From Companilactobacillus nuruki (GTDB taxonomy: Bacteria > Bacillota > Bacilli > Lactobacillales > Lactobacillaceae), in NCBI RefSeq assembly GCF_002872255.1, contig NZ_NIPR01000010.1, forward strand, positions 1 to 49,248: DNA of 49,248 nucleotides. Reading direction: 5' to 3'. A program made the translations under genes and the position numbers. Shown here piece by piece: positions 8,908-16,567 of this stretch (within the stretch, counting starts at the first letter, position 1; every line of letters starts with the position of its first letter). The notes under the pieces are model-generated. The model worked only from the letters and a program-made list of their open reading frames with translations, was not told the DNA's origin and made no database searches.

Positions 8908-8936
8908 TTGTAACCGCTTCAGAAAAATGATATATT
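8908..8936 (+). promoter_or_regulatory. Promoter of RNA copy 3 with weak cre-like site
   Basis: TTGTAA (8908-8913), 17-base spacer and TATATT (8931-8936), preceded by TG. The site overlapping the -35 box, TGTAACCGCTTCAG (8909-8922), keeps only the left half and centre of a cre sequence, so catabolite control may be weaker here. Confidence 0.68.
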
Positions 8937-8942
8937 ATAAAT

Positions 8943-9223
8943 GTGGTAAAGATGAAGTGCCAGGAACAGTAGCTCGTAAGAGTTTGTACAGTTCAACGGC
9001 ATTTTAGAAACTAGCGGCAAAAGTTAACATACGACAGATTATTATTTTAATAAATCTCACAATCTCAATACGTGTTTCGCTAGGATTCTTTAGTTGATTA
9101 AAAGATGCATATTTACAGAGAGATATGTTTTTAGTAGTAAGATTCTATTTGATGAAACTGCAGTAGATTTCATCTTACCACGCATATCTATGGAGGCCTT
9201 CGATGAGAGAGGGTCTCTTTTTT
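8943..9223 (+). ncRNA. Structured non-coding RNA, tandem family copy 3 (short form)
   Basis: The third unit, about 281 bases, starts at GTGGTAAAGATGAAG (8943) and closes with TTTCATCTTACCAC (9168-9181). The inner stem is CTAGCGG (9011-9017) with TCGCTAG (9077-9083) and encloses AAAAGTTAACATA (9019-9031). The CGAC/GTCG stem of the other copies is replaced by a stem between AGATT-ATT and AATAAATCT. A roughly 80-base segment present in copies 1 and 2 is missing. AGATATG can pair with CATATCT after the closing stem. The terminator lies at 9193-9223 with a run of six T. Confidence 0.7.
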
Positions 9224-9229
9224 ATACAA

Positions 9230-9274
9230 AAAAATCGATTTAACAACTATTTAATAGTTATTAAATCGATTTTT
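9230..9274. terminator. Bidirectional terminator
   Basis: A long hairpin, with AAAAATCGATTTAA pairing with TTAAATCGATTTTT and an inner AACTATT/AATAGTT stem, separates the RNA array from the convergent 3D-domain gene. It has A and T runs on both sides, so it can work in both directions. Confidence 0.8.
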
Positions 9275-9291
9275 CATTTAATATTTTACGA

Positions 9292-10089
9292 TTATCCGAT
9301 TACTTGAACAGTAATGTTTTGACGACCAAATTGTAATGCTTGTGAGTTAGGCATAGCTATATCTAATTGATTAGGATTACTATAAGCAAAGAGGCCAGTA
9401 TCATTAACAACACGATCATAAACTGTACCGTCGTTTGCTGTAATTCTTAAGTGTGTTCCCTTAGGGAATTTTGACAAGTTAGCTGCTACACCGCTGTAAC
9501 CCATACTTGAGCCTAAAACAGCAGGGTCATAAGCAGTTGCTGACATTGTCAATGTTTCTTTAACGTTATCATTTGTAAGGAATTCAGCTTTAATCCAACA
9601 GTTTCCCAAGTTATACCATAAGTTTCCTGAAACATCAGTTTTACTTCCGGCAACTTTATAAGCACCACCATCGTTTACAGAACCTACATAATTTCCGTTA
9701 GGGGCATCATAGATATTAACGTTGCCACCATTACCTTTAACATACATGACAGTATCTAAGGGTGTTTCAACTGAATTGGTTGAAGAGTCATTTGATGAAA
9801 TCCATTGATTTGTACTTACCTGATAGTAAGTAACGCCATCAACGGTTGCAGTTTGATTGAATTGCCATGAGGTTTGATTACCTAATGCTGAACCTGTAGC
9901 GGAAACATTTCCTTCGTTATCAGGTGTTGAATAAACTTGTGCGCCATTGGCATTTGAGACATAAACGACACCACTGGTATTTGATGTTGAAACAGTTGCA
10001 GCATCAACAGTTTGTGTTTGTACACTTACCCCAATCAATGCGAGTGTTGTTACTGTAAAAATAGATGCTACAAAATTTTTGATCTTCAT
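9292..10089 (-). CDS. Secreted 3D-domain cell-wall protein with SLAP-like/SH3-like repeats
   Basis: A 265-residue exported protein. After a signal peptide (about residues 1-31, cleavage near VDAATVS) come a wall-binding-like repeat (about 40-105, containing VTYYQVSTNQWI), a second SH3-like repeat (about 110-170), and a C-terminal 3D domain (about 178-265) with the Asp residues of SATAYDP, DRVVNDTG and QLDIAMP. The 3D domain is found in lytic transglycosylases and YocH-type autolysins. I chose the ATG at 10089, which has a GGGGGAA ribosome site, over one at 10143. The first repeat resembles the C-terminus of the glucosaminidase at 37796-38800. Role: probably peptidoglycan remodelling. Confidence 0.85.
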   Translation of the reverse strand: MKIKNFVASIFTVTTLALIGVSVQTQTVDAATVSTSNTSGVVYVSNANGAQVYSTPDNEGNVSATGSALGNQTSWQFNQTATVDGVTYYQVSTNQWISSNDSSTNSVETPLDTVMYVKGNGGNVNIYDAPNGNYVGSVNDGGAYKVAGSKTDVSGNLWYNLGNCWIKAEFLTNDNVKETLTMSATAYDPAVLGSSMGYSGVAANLSKFPKGTHLRITANDGTVYDRVVNDTGLFAYSNPNQLDIAMPNSQALQFGRQNITVQVIG

Positions 10090-10267
10090 TATAAAATGAT
10101 TCCCCCGAATTAAAAACGTGAATTGTTTTACTAATTTTCTCAACGGAAATAATCATATAACGTCTGGACCATGAAATGTTGAATATTACCCAACTGTAAA
10201 TTAGTTATAATGAGGCTGTAAAGACTATGTAATTGAATTGAAATACAAATATGTCAAAAAAATGAAT

Positions 10268-10747
10268 TTATTTTTTAATATATTTACTTATACCATCTAA
10301 CATATCATCGATGTTGTTAACCATGATACCGTTCATTTTAATTAAACCGACGGTATAATTGTTAATATAGGCAAAGGGATTTTCACCCAATCCCTTTACG
10401 GCTTCAAGCTTCTCAGGATTTTCAAAACCATGCTGACGTAAGTCAGTGTATACCCCGATAACAGGGATATCTTTACCAAATGCCAGGCCAATTTCTGAAG
10501 CAACGCCGTCGTCCATTGTGTCACCGTCTAAGATTGCTACTACCAAATCAGAGGAAAGTAATTCTTTATTATCTTCCTGAGCAATTTTGATTGAATCGGC
10601 ATAGTTCATTTTGTCATTAATGTCACCATTTTCTTGAGGAAGATAAACCTCAATGCTTTTATCCATCTTTCTGATTTTGTCGACCACGAATTCATTGAAC
10701 ATACGATCTGCTAAAGCAAATAAACCATTGGCAAAATAAATTTTCAT
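10268..10747 (-). CDS. Nucleoside 2-deoxyribosyltransferase
   Basis: This family exchanges the base of 2-deoxyribonucleosides in purine and pyrimidine salvage, an activity typical of lactobacilli. The 159-residue length is normal. The N-terminal KIYFANGLFALADRMFNEFV matches the substrate-binding start, DLVVAILDGDTMDDGVASEIG contains the catalytic Glu (near residue 100), and the C-terminus ends with an NGIMVNN-type segment that completes the neighbour's active site in the hexamer. An AGAGGGA ribosome site precedes the ATG. It lies upstream of the 3D gene on the same strand with a 178-base gap, so it is probably transcribed separately. Confidence 0.92.
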   Translation of the reverse strand: MKIYFANGLFALADRMFNEFVVDKIRKMDKSIEVYLPQENGDINDKMNYADSIKIAQEDNKELLSSDLVVAILDGDTMDDGVASEIGLAFGKDIPVIGVYTDLRQHGFENPEKLEAVKGLGENPFAYINNYTVGLIKMNGIMVNNIDDMLDGISKYIKK

Positions 10748-11122
10748 TTAATAATCCCTCTTTCTATTAATCGTTCTGTAATATCTTATCATTATTGATA
10801 ATAATGATGGGAAAATTATATCGAAACATAACAGTAATTGAATAAGAAAATGTTTCGACTTTTGATAATATATTTTACATATAGGGAATTAATTCTATTG
10901 TTAAAACAATATACAATATCCAACGTAAGATTTAATTGGCATAAAGTCCTTTATTATATGAAAGAATGAAATCCAATAGAATTGGAATGATAACATTAAT
11001 AATTCTGGGGACGGGTATTTTAATATTCAAAATAAAGGTGAGGGAACTGTCAATTAGATCCTGCTATTTCACAAATTCGTGTTTGCATTATCAATGAGAC
11101 ACTAATTTTTCAATAATATAAT
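10748..11122. other. Intergenic stretch with nothing recognised
   Basis: About 375 AT-rich bases between the deoxyribosyltransferase and the ilvE terminator. It must hold the promoter of the minus-strand deoxyribosyltransferase gene. I see no open frame with a ribosome site, no riboswitch and no repeat of other parts of the window. Confidence 0.5.
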
Positions 11123-11158
11123 AAAAACGTCATGACATCCCCTTGTCATGGCGTTTTT
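11123..11158. terminator. Terminator of ilvE
   Basis: AAAAACGTCATGACA pairs with TGTCATGGCGTTTTT (one G-U or A-C position) around a TCCCCT loop, directly after the ilvE stop on the minus strand. Confidence 0.85.
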
Positions 11159-11164
11159 AGTTAA

Positions 11165-12196
11165 TTATTCAACAACTTGAATCCAACCCTCTGGAGCTTC
11201 AACGGTACCGAATTGAATACCAGTTAAGGTTTCATATAGTTTCTTGGTTACGGGACCAACTTCAGTTTCACTGTAGAAGACATGAAGGTTGCCATTATGT
11301 TCTAAACCACCAATTGGTGAAATAACAGCTGCGGTTCCACAAGCTCCAGCTTCCTTAAATTTGTCTAGTTGATCTACGTAGACGTCTCCTTCTTCGGCAC
11401 CAAGTCCTAATCGGTTTTTGGCCAACCAGAGTAGGGAATATTTAGTAATACTTGGAAGAATTGAAGGTGATTTAGGAGTAACAAAAACATCATCCTTGGT
11501 AATTCCAAAGAAGTTAGCAGAACCAACTTCTTCAATTTTTTTATGTTCAATAGGGTCCAAGTAAACGCAGTCAGCAAAACCATTGTCATGTGCTTGAGCA
11601 CCAGGATATAGGCTGGCAGCATAATTACCACCTACTTTGCTTTGACCAGTTCCCTTGTGGGCTGCACGATCATATTGAGAGGTAGTAAAGTTAACTGGTG
11701 TTAAACCACCCTTAAAGTAATTACCAACAGGCATTGCAAAAATAGTAAAGATATATTCTGGAGCGGCGTGAACTCCAATTTGTTCACCAGTACCAATAAT
11801 TAATGGACGAAGATAAAGCGTAGCTCCGTTACCATAAGGAGGAACAAAATCAGCATTAGCCTTAACAACTGATTTCACAGCTTCAACGAATTTGTCTTCA
11901 GGAAAGACAGGCATCAAGAGACGTTCACAAGAATCTTTCATACGTTTTGCGTTACGGTCGGGACGGAATAATTGAATTTTGCCTTCAGGTGTTCGATATG
12001 CTTTCATACCTTCAAAAGCAGCCTGTCCGTAATGTAAGACTGGTGAAGCCTCACTGATATGTAGTGTACTGTCTTCAGTTAAACCAGCATTTTGCCATTC
12101 GCCGTCTTTCCAATAAGCAGTAAATCGATAAGGTAAATCCATATAATTGAAACCTAAATTGTTCCAATCAATTTTCTTTGCATCAGCTTTTGCCAT
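11165..12196 (-). CDS. ilvE: Branched-chain amino-acid aminotransferase
   Basis: This PLP enzyme interconverts Val, Leu and Ile with their 2-oxo acids; in lactic acid bacteria it mainly starts catabolism to flavour acids. The 343 residues match class IV aminotransferases: the PLP lysine is in GQSKVGGNYAASL (about residue 189), followed by VGSANFFGI and the C-terminal GTAAVISPIG phosphate-binding loop. An AAAGGAG ribosome site precedes the ATG. It is a single gene with its own terminator. No T-box is visible upstream, and a CodY-like match at 12313-12327 is too weak to claim. Confidence 0.95.
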   Translation of the reverse strand: MAKADAKKIDWNNLGFNYMDLPYRFTAYWKDGEWQNAGLTEDSTLHISEASPVLHYGQAAFEGMKAYRTPEGKIQLFRPDRNAKRMKDSCERLLMPVFPEDKFVEAVKSVVKANADFVPPYGNGATLYLRPLIIGTGEQIGVHAAPEYIFTIFAMPVGNYFKGGLTPVNFTTSQYDRAAHKGTGQSKVGGNYAASLYPGAQAHDNGFADCVYLDPIEHKKIEEVGSANFFGITKDDVFVTPKSPSILPSITKYSLLWLAKNRLGLGAEEGDVYVDQLDKFKEAGACGTAAVISPIGGLEHNGNLHVFYSETEVGPVTKKLYETLTGIQFGTVEAPEGWIQVVE

Positions 12197-12392
12197 TTTT
12201 TGTATCTCCTTTGTTAAAGTAAATCTAATAAATTAAAGAATTATTAAATTAATTAGATTCATCATAATTAACATGTTCCTTAGTGTCAACAACAAATTTA
12301 ATTTCTTAAATAAATTATCAGAGGTTATTTTTGGTAACTTAATTAATTGATAGATACAATAGGCTTGAGGTTTAATATCAGAAGGTGAAGAT

Positions 12393-13244
12393 ATGACTAA
12401 AAAGAGGATTATTTGGATATCTATATTAAGTATATTAATTTTTATAGGGGGACTTCTAGGATTTAGTAAACATACTGAGGCAGTTAATAAAAGTAATTAT
12501 ATACAAAGTTCGACACCGACAATTTTTTTTCATGGTTATGGTAGTAGTTTTAATGCCGAAACTCAGATGACTGAGGCAATCAAAGATGCTGGAGCCACAA
12601 GTAAAATCGTTCGAATCAATGTTAGTCCTAATGGATATGCCAAATTGATAGGTACGATTCCTAAGGGAACAAAGAATTTGTTAGTTGAGGTCAATTACGA
12701 CAATAATAAAATGACCAATTATCATACAGCAGGTCTATGGGCCAAAAACGTAATTAAATTATTGCAGGAGAATCTTAAGTTTAAGAGTGTTAATTTGGTA
12801 GGACACTCTATGGGAAATATGGCAATTAATTATTATATTTTGGATAATGCTGGGAAAAAAGGGTTTCCAAAAATTAATAAAGTAGTTGATATTGCTGGCC
12901 ATTTCAATGGAATTTTAGGTATGAATGATAAGCCTAATCAGATGAAACTATCAAATAATGGAAAACCTAAGAAAATGGATAAGGACTACAAGGAATTATT
13001 AAAATTAAGAAAAATTTATCCTCAGAATATCGATGTATTGAATATTTATGGGGATAAAGGTGATGGAACTCATTCAGATGGAGCTGTTAGCAATGCTTCA
13101 TCGAAGTCGTTAAAGTATTTAGTTAGTGGAAGAGCACGTTCGTATCACGAAAAGAAAATTGTTGGAAAGCAAGCTCAACATAGTAAATTGCATGAGAATA
13201 AACAAGTGGATAGGATATTGATTGATTTTTTGTTTAAAAAGTAG
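12393..13244 (+). CDS. Exported alpha/beta hydrolase, DUF915 family
   Basis: The 283-residue protein has an N-terminal membrane or signal segment (about residues 5-24) and then an alpha/beta hydrolase domain: FFHGYGSS forms the oxyanion region, GHSMGN carries the nucleophilic Ser (about residue 139), and a His near HSKLHEN completes the likely triad. DUF915 proteins are common secreted or membrane-anchored esterase-like enzymes of lactobacilli, with unknown natural substrate. The gene stands alone, divergent from ilvE and convergent with rarA, with a shared terminator downstream. Confidence 0.85.
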   Translation: MTKKRIIWISILSILIFIGGLLGFSKHTEAVNKSNYIQSSTPTIFFHGYGSSFNAETQMTEAIKDAGATSKIVRINVSPNGYAKLIGTIPKGTKNLLVEVNYDNNKMTNYHTAGLWAKNVIKLLQENLKFKSVNLVGHSMGNMAINYYILDNAGKKGFPKINKVVDIAGHFNGILGMNDKPNQMKLSNNGKPKKMDKDYKELLKLRKIYPQNIDVLNIYGDKGDGTHSDGAVSNASSKSLKYLVSGRARSYHEKKIVGKQAQHSKLHENKQVDRILIDFLFKK

Positions 13245-13319
13245 TTATTTATTTAAATATTTTTAAGAAAAGAAAGCTGTCACTAAACCACATAAATTTG
13301 CAGTAAAAATAGAAAAAAA

Positions 13320-13361
13320 ACAGTCCCTAATAATCATATTTCGATTAATGAGGACTGTTTT
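13320..13361. terminator. Bidirectional terminator between the DUF915 gene and rarA
   Basis: ACAGTCC with AGGACTGT closes a stem that continues through AATAATC/GATTAAT around an ATATTTC loop. A and T runs flank it on both sides. Confidence 0.8.
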
Positions 13362-13386
13362 CTTCTCTCTATTTTAAAATACATTT

Positions 13387-14646
13387 TTAATTATTATAAT
13401 CATCTTGATAAATGTATTTATGCAATTTTAAATATTGTTCTTCTAATTTTTTCTCATTCTTATTATCTTTTGGATAGTAGTAGCGACGTCCGATTAATCC
13501 TTTGGGCATATAATTTTGTTGGGCAATTTGATGTGGAGATGCAAAGGGGGAATCTATTAAACCGCCACCAGTGATTTCTTCTGAATGTTTGTAATGCATG
13601 TCACGTAGTCCCCTTGGCATAGGGTGTTCATTGGGATGTTCAGTATCTTTATCCAATTTTTCCCAAATTTCATCAAATGATCCAGACTTTGGAGAAATAC
13701 ACATCAACATGGTGGCAAACATGAGCGGATACTTGGCCTTTGGCATTCCAACTTTTTCTGCCTGATTAGCGGCAATCACTATTTGGGTAACTTGTTGGGG
13801 ATTAGCCAAACCGATGTAAGTATAAGGAATCTCGCGTAATCTACGAACGACCGATGGCAAATCATTATTCTTCAATAATACAGCTAAATAGTATAGAGCA
13901 GCATCGGTATCAGATCCCGCCATTGAATCGGAATAAGCAGAAAGATAATCATAATGCTTGGTAGCCTTTTTATCATAATTAAAGTGTTGTTGCTGAGCAA
14001 ATTTTTTCACATTTTCAGAGGTTATATTGGGACTAATGGCATGAATTGTTTCTAAAGCATTCAAAGCAATTCTTAAATCACCATCAGCTGAAATAGCGAT
14101 CAAATTCAATGCTTCAATTTCAAATTGTTCATCAGTTAGTTTATAGATATCAGTTACAGCCCGTTTCAGCATGGTTGTGATATCTGCATCGCTTAGAGAT
14201 TTAAACTCAAAGATTTGTGAACGGGAACGAATAGCCGGAACAATCGACATGATTGGATTTTCAGTCGTCGACCCGATTAACATAACATGACCATTTTCTA
14301 AATAAGGTAGTAAAAAATCCTGTAAAGTTTTAGTCATTCTATGGATTTCGTCAATTAGCAAAACAAAAGAATCATCAGGATATTGATTGATTTGGTTAGT
14401 CAATTTGGCTTTATTATCGGTTGAAGCATTGAATGATTCAAAAGGATAATTATTTTGTTTGGCAATAATTTTAGCCAAAGTAGTTTTTCCAGTGCCAGGT
14501 GGCCCCCATAATAGTAGAGGAATATTTACATGTTGGTCAATTATCTGTCTTAATGGTTGTCCAGGACTTAACAGTTCCTGTTGACCGACCATCTGACTTA
14601 ATTCCTGAGGTCTCATTTGATCAGCCAAGGGTGTTTTAAATGACAA
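13387..14646 (-). CDS. rarA: Replication-associated recombination ATPase RarA
   Basis: RarA (MgsA) is an AAA+ ATPase of the clamp-loader group that acts at stalled replication forks. The 419-residue protein has Walker A GPPGTGKTTLAK (about 51-62), Walker B LLIDEIHR (about 96-103), sensor GSTTENP and a C-terminal tetramerisation domain with the family signature GLRDMHYK. Translation starts at TTG (14646-14644) behind AAGGA with a 7-base spacing. It lies 30 bases after the yisL-like gene on the same strand, so they are probably co-transcribed. Confidence 0.93.
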   Translation of the reverse strand: MSFKTPLADQMRPQELSQMVGQQELLSPGQPLRQIIDQHVNIPLLLWGPPGTGKTTLAKIIAKQNNYPFESFNASTDNKAKLTNQINQYPDDSFVLLIDEIHRMTKTLQDFLLPYLENGHVMLIGSTTENPIMSIVPAIRSRSQIFEFKSLSDADITTMLKRAVTDIYKLTDEQFEIEALNLIAISADGDLRIALNALETIHAISPNITSENVKKFAQQQHFNYDKKATKHYDYLSAYSDSMAGSDTDAALYYLAVLLKNNDLPSVVRRLREIPYTYIGLANPQQVTQIVIAANQAEKVGMPKAKYPLMFATMLMCISPKSGSFDEIWEKLDKDTEHPNEHPMPRGLRDMHYKHSEEITGGGLIDSPFASPHQIAQQNYMPKGLIGRRYYYPKDNKNEKKLEEQYLKLHKYIYQDDYNN

Positions 14647-14676
14647 TTTTAATTCCTTTCTTGTGCGACTTTAAAA

Positions 14677-15030
14677 CTATTGAACAAATGGATACCAACC
14701 TGCTAAAGCAAAACCTATCAAAGCTGTAACAAGGCAGAAGATAACCACCGTCCAAATTAGAGGTCGATTAATTGTTTTTTGAGATTTTCGTGCAAAGGCA
14801 ATTTCAGTTAAAGCAATGAAAATAATTGCTACAATAATTTTAACTACCAAAAGAGTAGGCTCAACTGACCACGCTCTGAGAGCTAATTTGATACCAGTAG
14901 CAATAATTACTAAATAGCCAACTCGAGTAATCATTTCGTAAATCTTAGTATTTTTACTCGTAAATAAAGCCAAAAGAATCATTACAGCCATCACTAGCCA
15001 AGTTATTAAATGTGTCCACAACCAAATCAT
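14677..15030 (-). CDS. YisL-like DUF1516 membrane protein
   Basis: The 117-residue protein is almost entirely made of four membrane helices (MIWLWTHLITWLVMAVMILL, then about 35-55, 62-80 and 92-113), the pattern of the DUF1516/YisL family, whose function is unknown. I chose the ATG at 15030 because it has a strong TAGGAGG ribosome site 6 bases upstream and gives the family start; an in-frame ATG at 15120 would add 30 polar residues. It precedes rarA by 30 bases. Confidence 0.8.
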   Translation of the reverse strand: MIWLWTHLITWLVMAVMILLALFTSKNTKIYEMITRVGYLVIIATGIKLALRAWSVEPTLLVVKIIVAIIFIALTEIAFARKSQKTINRPLIWTVVIFCLVTALIGFALAGWYPFVQ

Positions 15031-15171
15031 ATAAAAGCCTCCTATAGTTATTACCATAGTAACATTAGAATTAGATGAAGAACCGTAATTGATCTTGAAC
15101 TGTTGCTTCTTGTATAACATTTTTACTTAATTTTGTACCAATAATTGTTATGTTTTTCTGTGATTAAAATA

Positions 15172-15238
15172 AATAGTCTGTATTGATTATCAATCGTGTT
15201 TGAAAAAACAAGATTGATATCGATACAGACTACTTTTT
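15172..15238. repeat. Dispersed palindromic repeat, copy B
   Basis: TAGTCTGTATTGATTATCAA (15174-15193) pairs with TTGATATCGATACAGACTA (15214-15232) with one bulge and one wobble, followed by a T run. It shares both arms with the repeat at 40338-40411 and the right arm with 231-275. It sits after the broken SHOCT gene on the minus strand and can serve as its terminator. Confidence 0.75.
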
Positions 15239-15270
15239 TATCTATTTATGCTTGTTACAATTTCAAATAA

Positions 15271-15501
15271 TTACCCCTTCAAATTATCTTTACGTTTCAA
15301 ATAATCCTCATGAGTAATATTGCCCTTGGCATATTCTTTATCAAGTGTTTCTAAAGCAGTAACTTTATGAATATTATGGTTATTATTAATTAAATAAGCT
15401 ATTAAAAGGACAATCAGCAGGAAGACGATACCATATAATCACATACCACCGCCCATGAAGTCCATGCCGAAAAGCCCATGGCAATCTGCATAGTTCATCA
15501 T
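15271..15501 (-). pseudogene. SHOCT-domain small membrane protein, broken by an in-frame stop
   Basis: Reading from the ATG at 15501 behind AAGGAGAT, the frame gives 20 residues ending MDFMGGGM, then TGA at 15441-15439, then continues open for 55 more residues: a membrane helix (GIVFLLIVLLIAYLI) and a C-terminal SHOCT-type motif (ALETLDKEYAKGNITHEDYL). The stop falls where relatives often have an aromatic residue, so one TGG-to-TGA change would explain it. All other parts (ribosome site, length of 76 residues, final TAA) are intact, suggesting a recent mutation or a base-call error. The downstream half has no good restart. Confidence 0.75.
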
Positions 15502-15577
15502 GATCTTTATCTCCTTTGAATGTTTATACATTTATTATAAGGAGGTTGGATTTGACTGGCAATTTAAATGATCTAAG

Positions 15578-16567
15578 TTAAATCGTACTTTGACGGAAAA
15601 TCAAATTAGTAGCTAATTCCATTCTTTTGGCGACATGACGTGGATTATTCAAGAGGTCTTGCATCAAGTCAACTGCGGCAGCCCCCATTTGTATAGTAGC
15701 CACATCAACAGAGCTAAGCTCAGGATTGACGTAATTAGCAACAGAGGTGTTGTTAAAACTAAAGATACTTACACGCTCTGGAACATTGATATTGGCCTCT
15801 TGGAGAGCTTTTAATGCACCGGCCGCCATCGGATCATTAGAAATGAAAAATGCATGTGGTAAGTGATCTAACGATTGGATGGCTTTTTTCATTTGTTGAT
15901 AACCTGAATCCTTACTGAAGTTTCCCTTAAGGCAGTACTCAGGATGAAATAATTTATACTTTTGTGTTGCTTCTTTAAAGCCAAAGTAACGAAAATCAGG
16001 AATGGTACGTAAGTTATCAGTCGATTTTTCCTCGCCATAGATCAAACCAATATCTGAAATGTCTTGTTCAATAAAGTAATCAATGACCTTTTTTATGCCA
16101 TATTTGAAGTCGGTCACGATAGTGTCAAAACCCTCGGGAAATTGATCATCGTCAATAAAGACCAGGTTGGGACAGATACTTCGTAATTGATGGACTTGAT
16201 TTTGACTGAATTTACCTACTGCAAGGATGCCATCAGTATCGGTAGGAATCTTATCCAGATCATTGTGAAAGATTCGAGTCACCTCAAAGCCGTACGTTGG
16301 AGCTTGTTGTTCGATACCTTCACGTACTGCCATATAGTAGATATCGTCCTGTTCTTTAGTTTCACTATACCATTGGACTAACGCAAGGTGTTTTACGAAG
16401 TGAGTGCTTTTATGACTGGCCTTTTGGTAATTCAGATTAGTTGCAATTTTAAGAATGTTGGATCTAGTTTGATCGGTAACGGATAAGGTCAAGTCATTGT
16501 TAAGGACCCTAGAAACGGTCGCTGGTGAGACATTAGCTTTCTTGGCAATATCGCGAATGGTTGCCAT
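15578..16567 (-). CDS. galR: LacI-family regulator of galactose genes
   Basis: GalR is a DNA-binding repressor of the gal genes. The 329-residue protein has the LacI helix-turn-helix at residues 2-23 (ATIRDIAKKANVSPATVSRV) followed by a hinge and a periplasmic-binding-like effector domain ending with an FRQST segment. Its ATG overlaps the galT stop by one base, which places it in the gal operon and supports the name. The inducer is inferred, not shown. The protein could bind sites near 19236-19249, which also resemble cre. Confidence 0.88.
   Translation of the reverse strand: MATIRDIAKKANVSPATVSRVLNNDLTLSVTDQTRSNILKIATNLNYQKASHKSTHFVKHLALVQWYSETKEQDDIYYMAVREGIEQQAPTYGFEVTRIFHNDLDKIPTDTDGILAVGKFSQNQVHQLRSICPNLVFIDDDQFPEGFDTIVTDFKYGIKKVIDYFIEQDISDIGLIYGEEKSTDNLRTIPDFRYFGFKEATQKYKLFHPEYCLKGNFSKDSGYQQMKKAIQSLDHLPHAFFISNDPMAAGALKALQEANINVPERVSIFSFNNTSVANYVNPELSSVDVATIQMGAAAVDLMQDLLNNPRHVAKRMELATNLIFRQSTI

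Noticed and set aside
8033-9223. Known RNAs (RNase P, tmRNA, 6S) or a CRISPR locus as explanation of the triple array
   Set aside because: No RNase P core, no tRNA-like CCA end as in tmRNA, three copies where those genes are single, and the repeated units are 280-375 bases with own promoters, unlike CRISPR repeats.
12313-12327. CodY-like box upstream of ilvE (AATTATCAGAGGTTA)
   Set aside because: Only about 10 of 15 positions match the consensus in very AT-rich DNA, which is expected by chance.
15439-15441. Selenocysteine reading of the TGA in the SHOCT gene
   Set aside because: No SECIS-like hairpin is evident after the codon and no selenocysteine genes are seen; a nonsense change is simpler.
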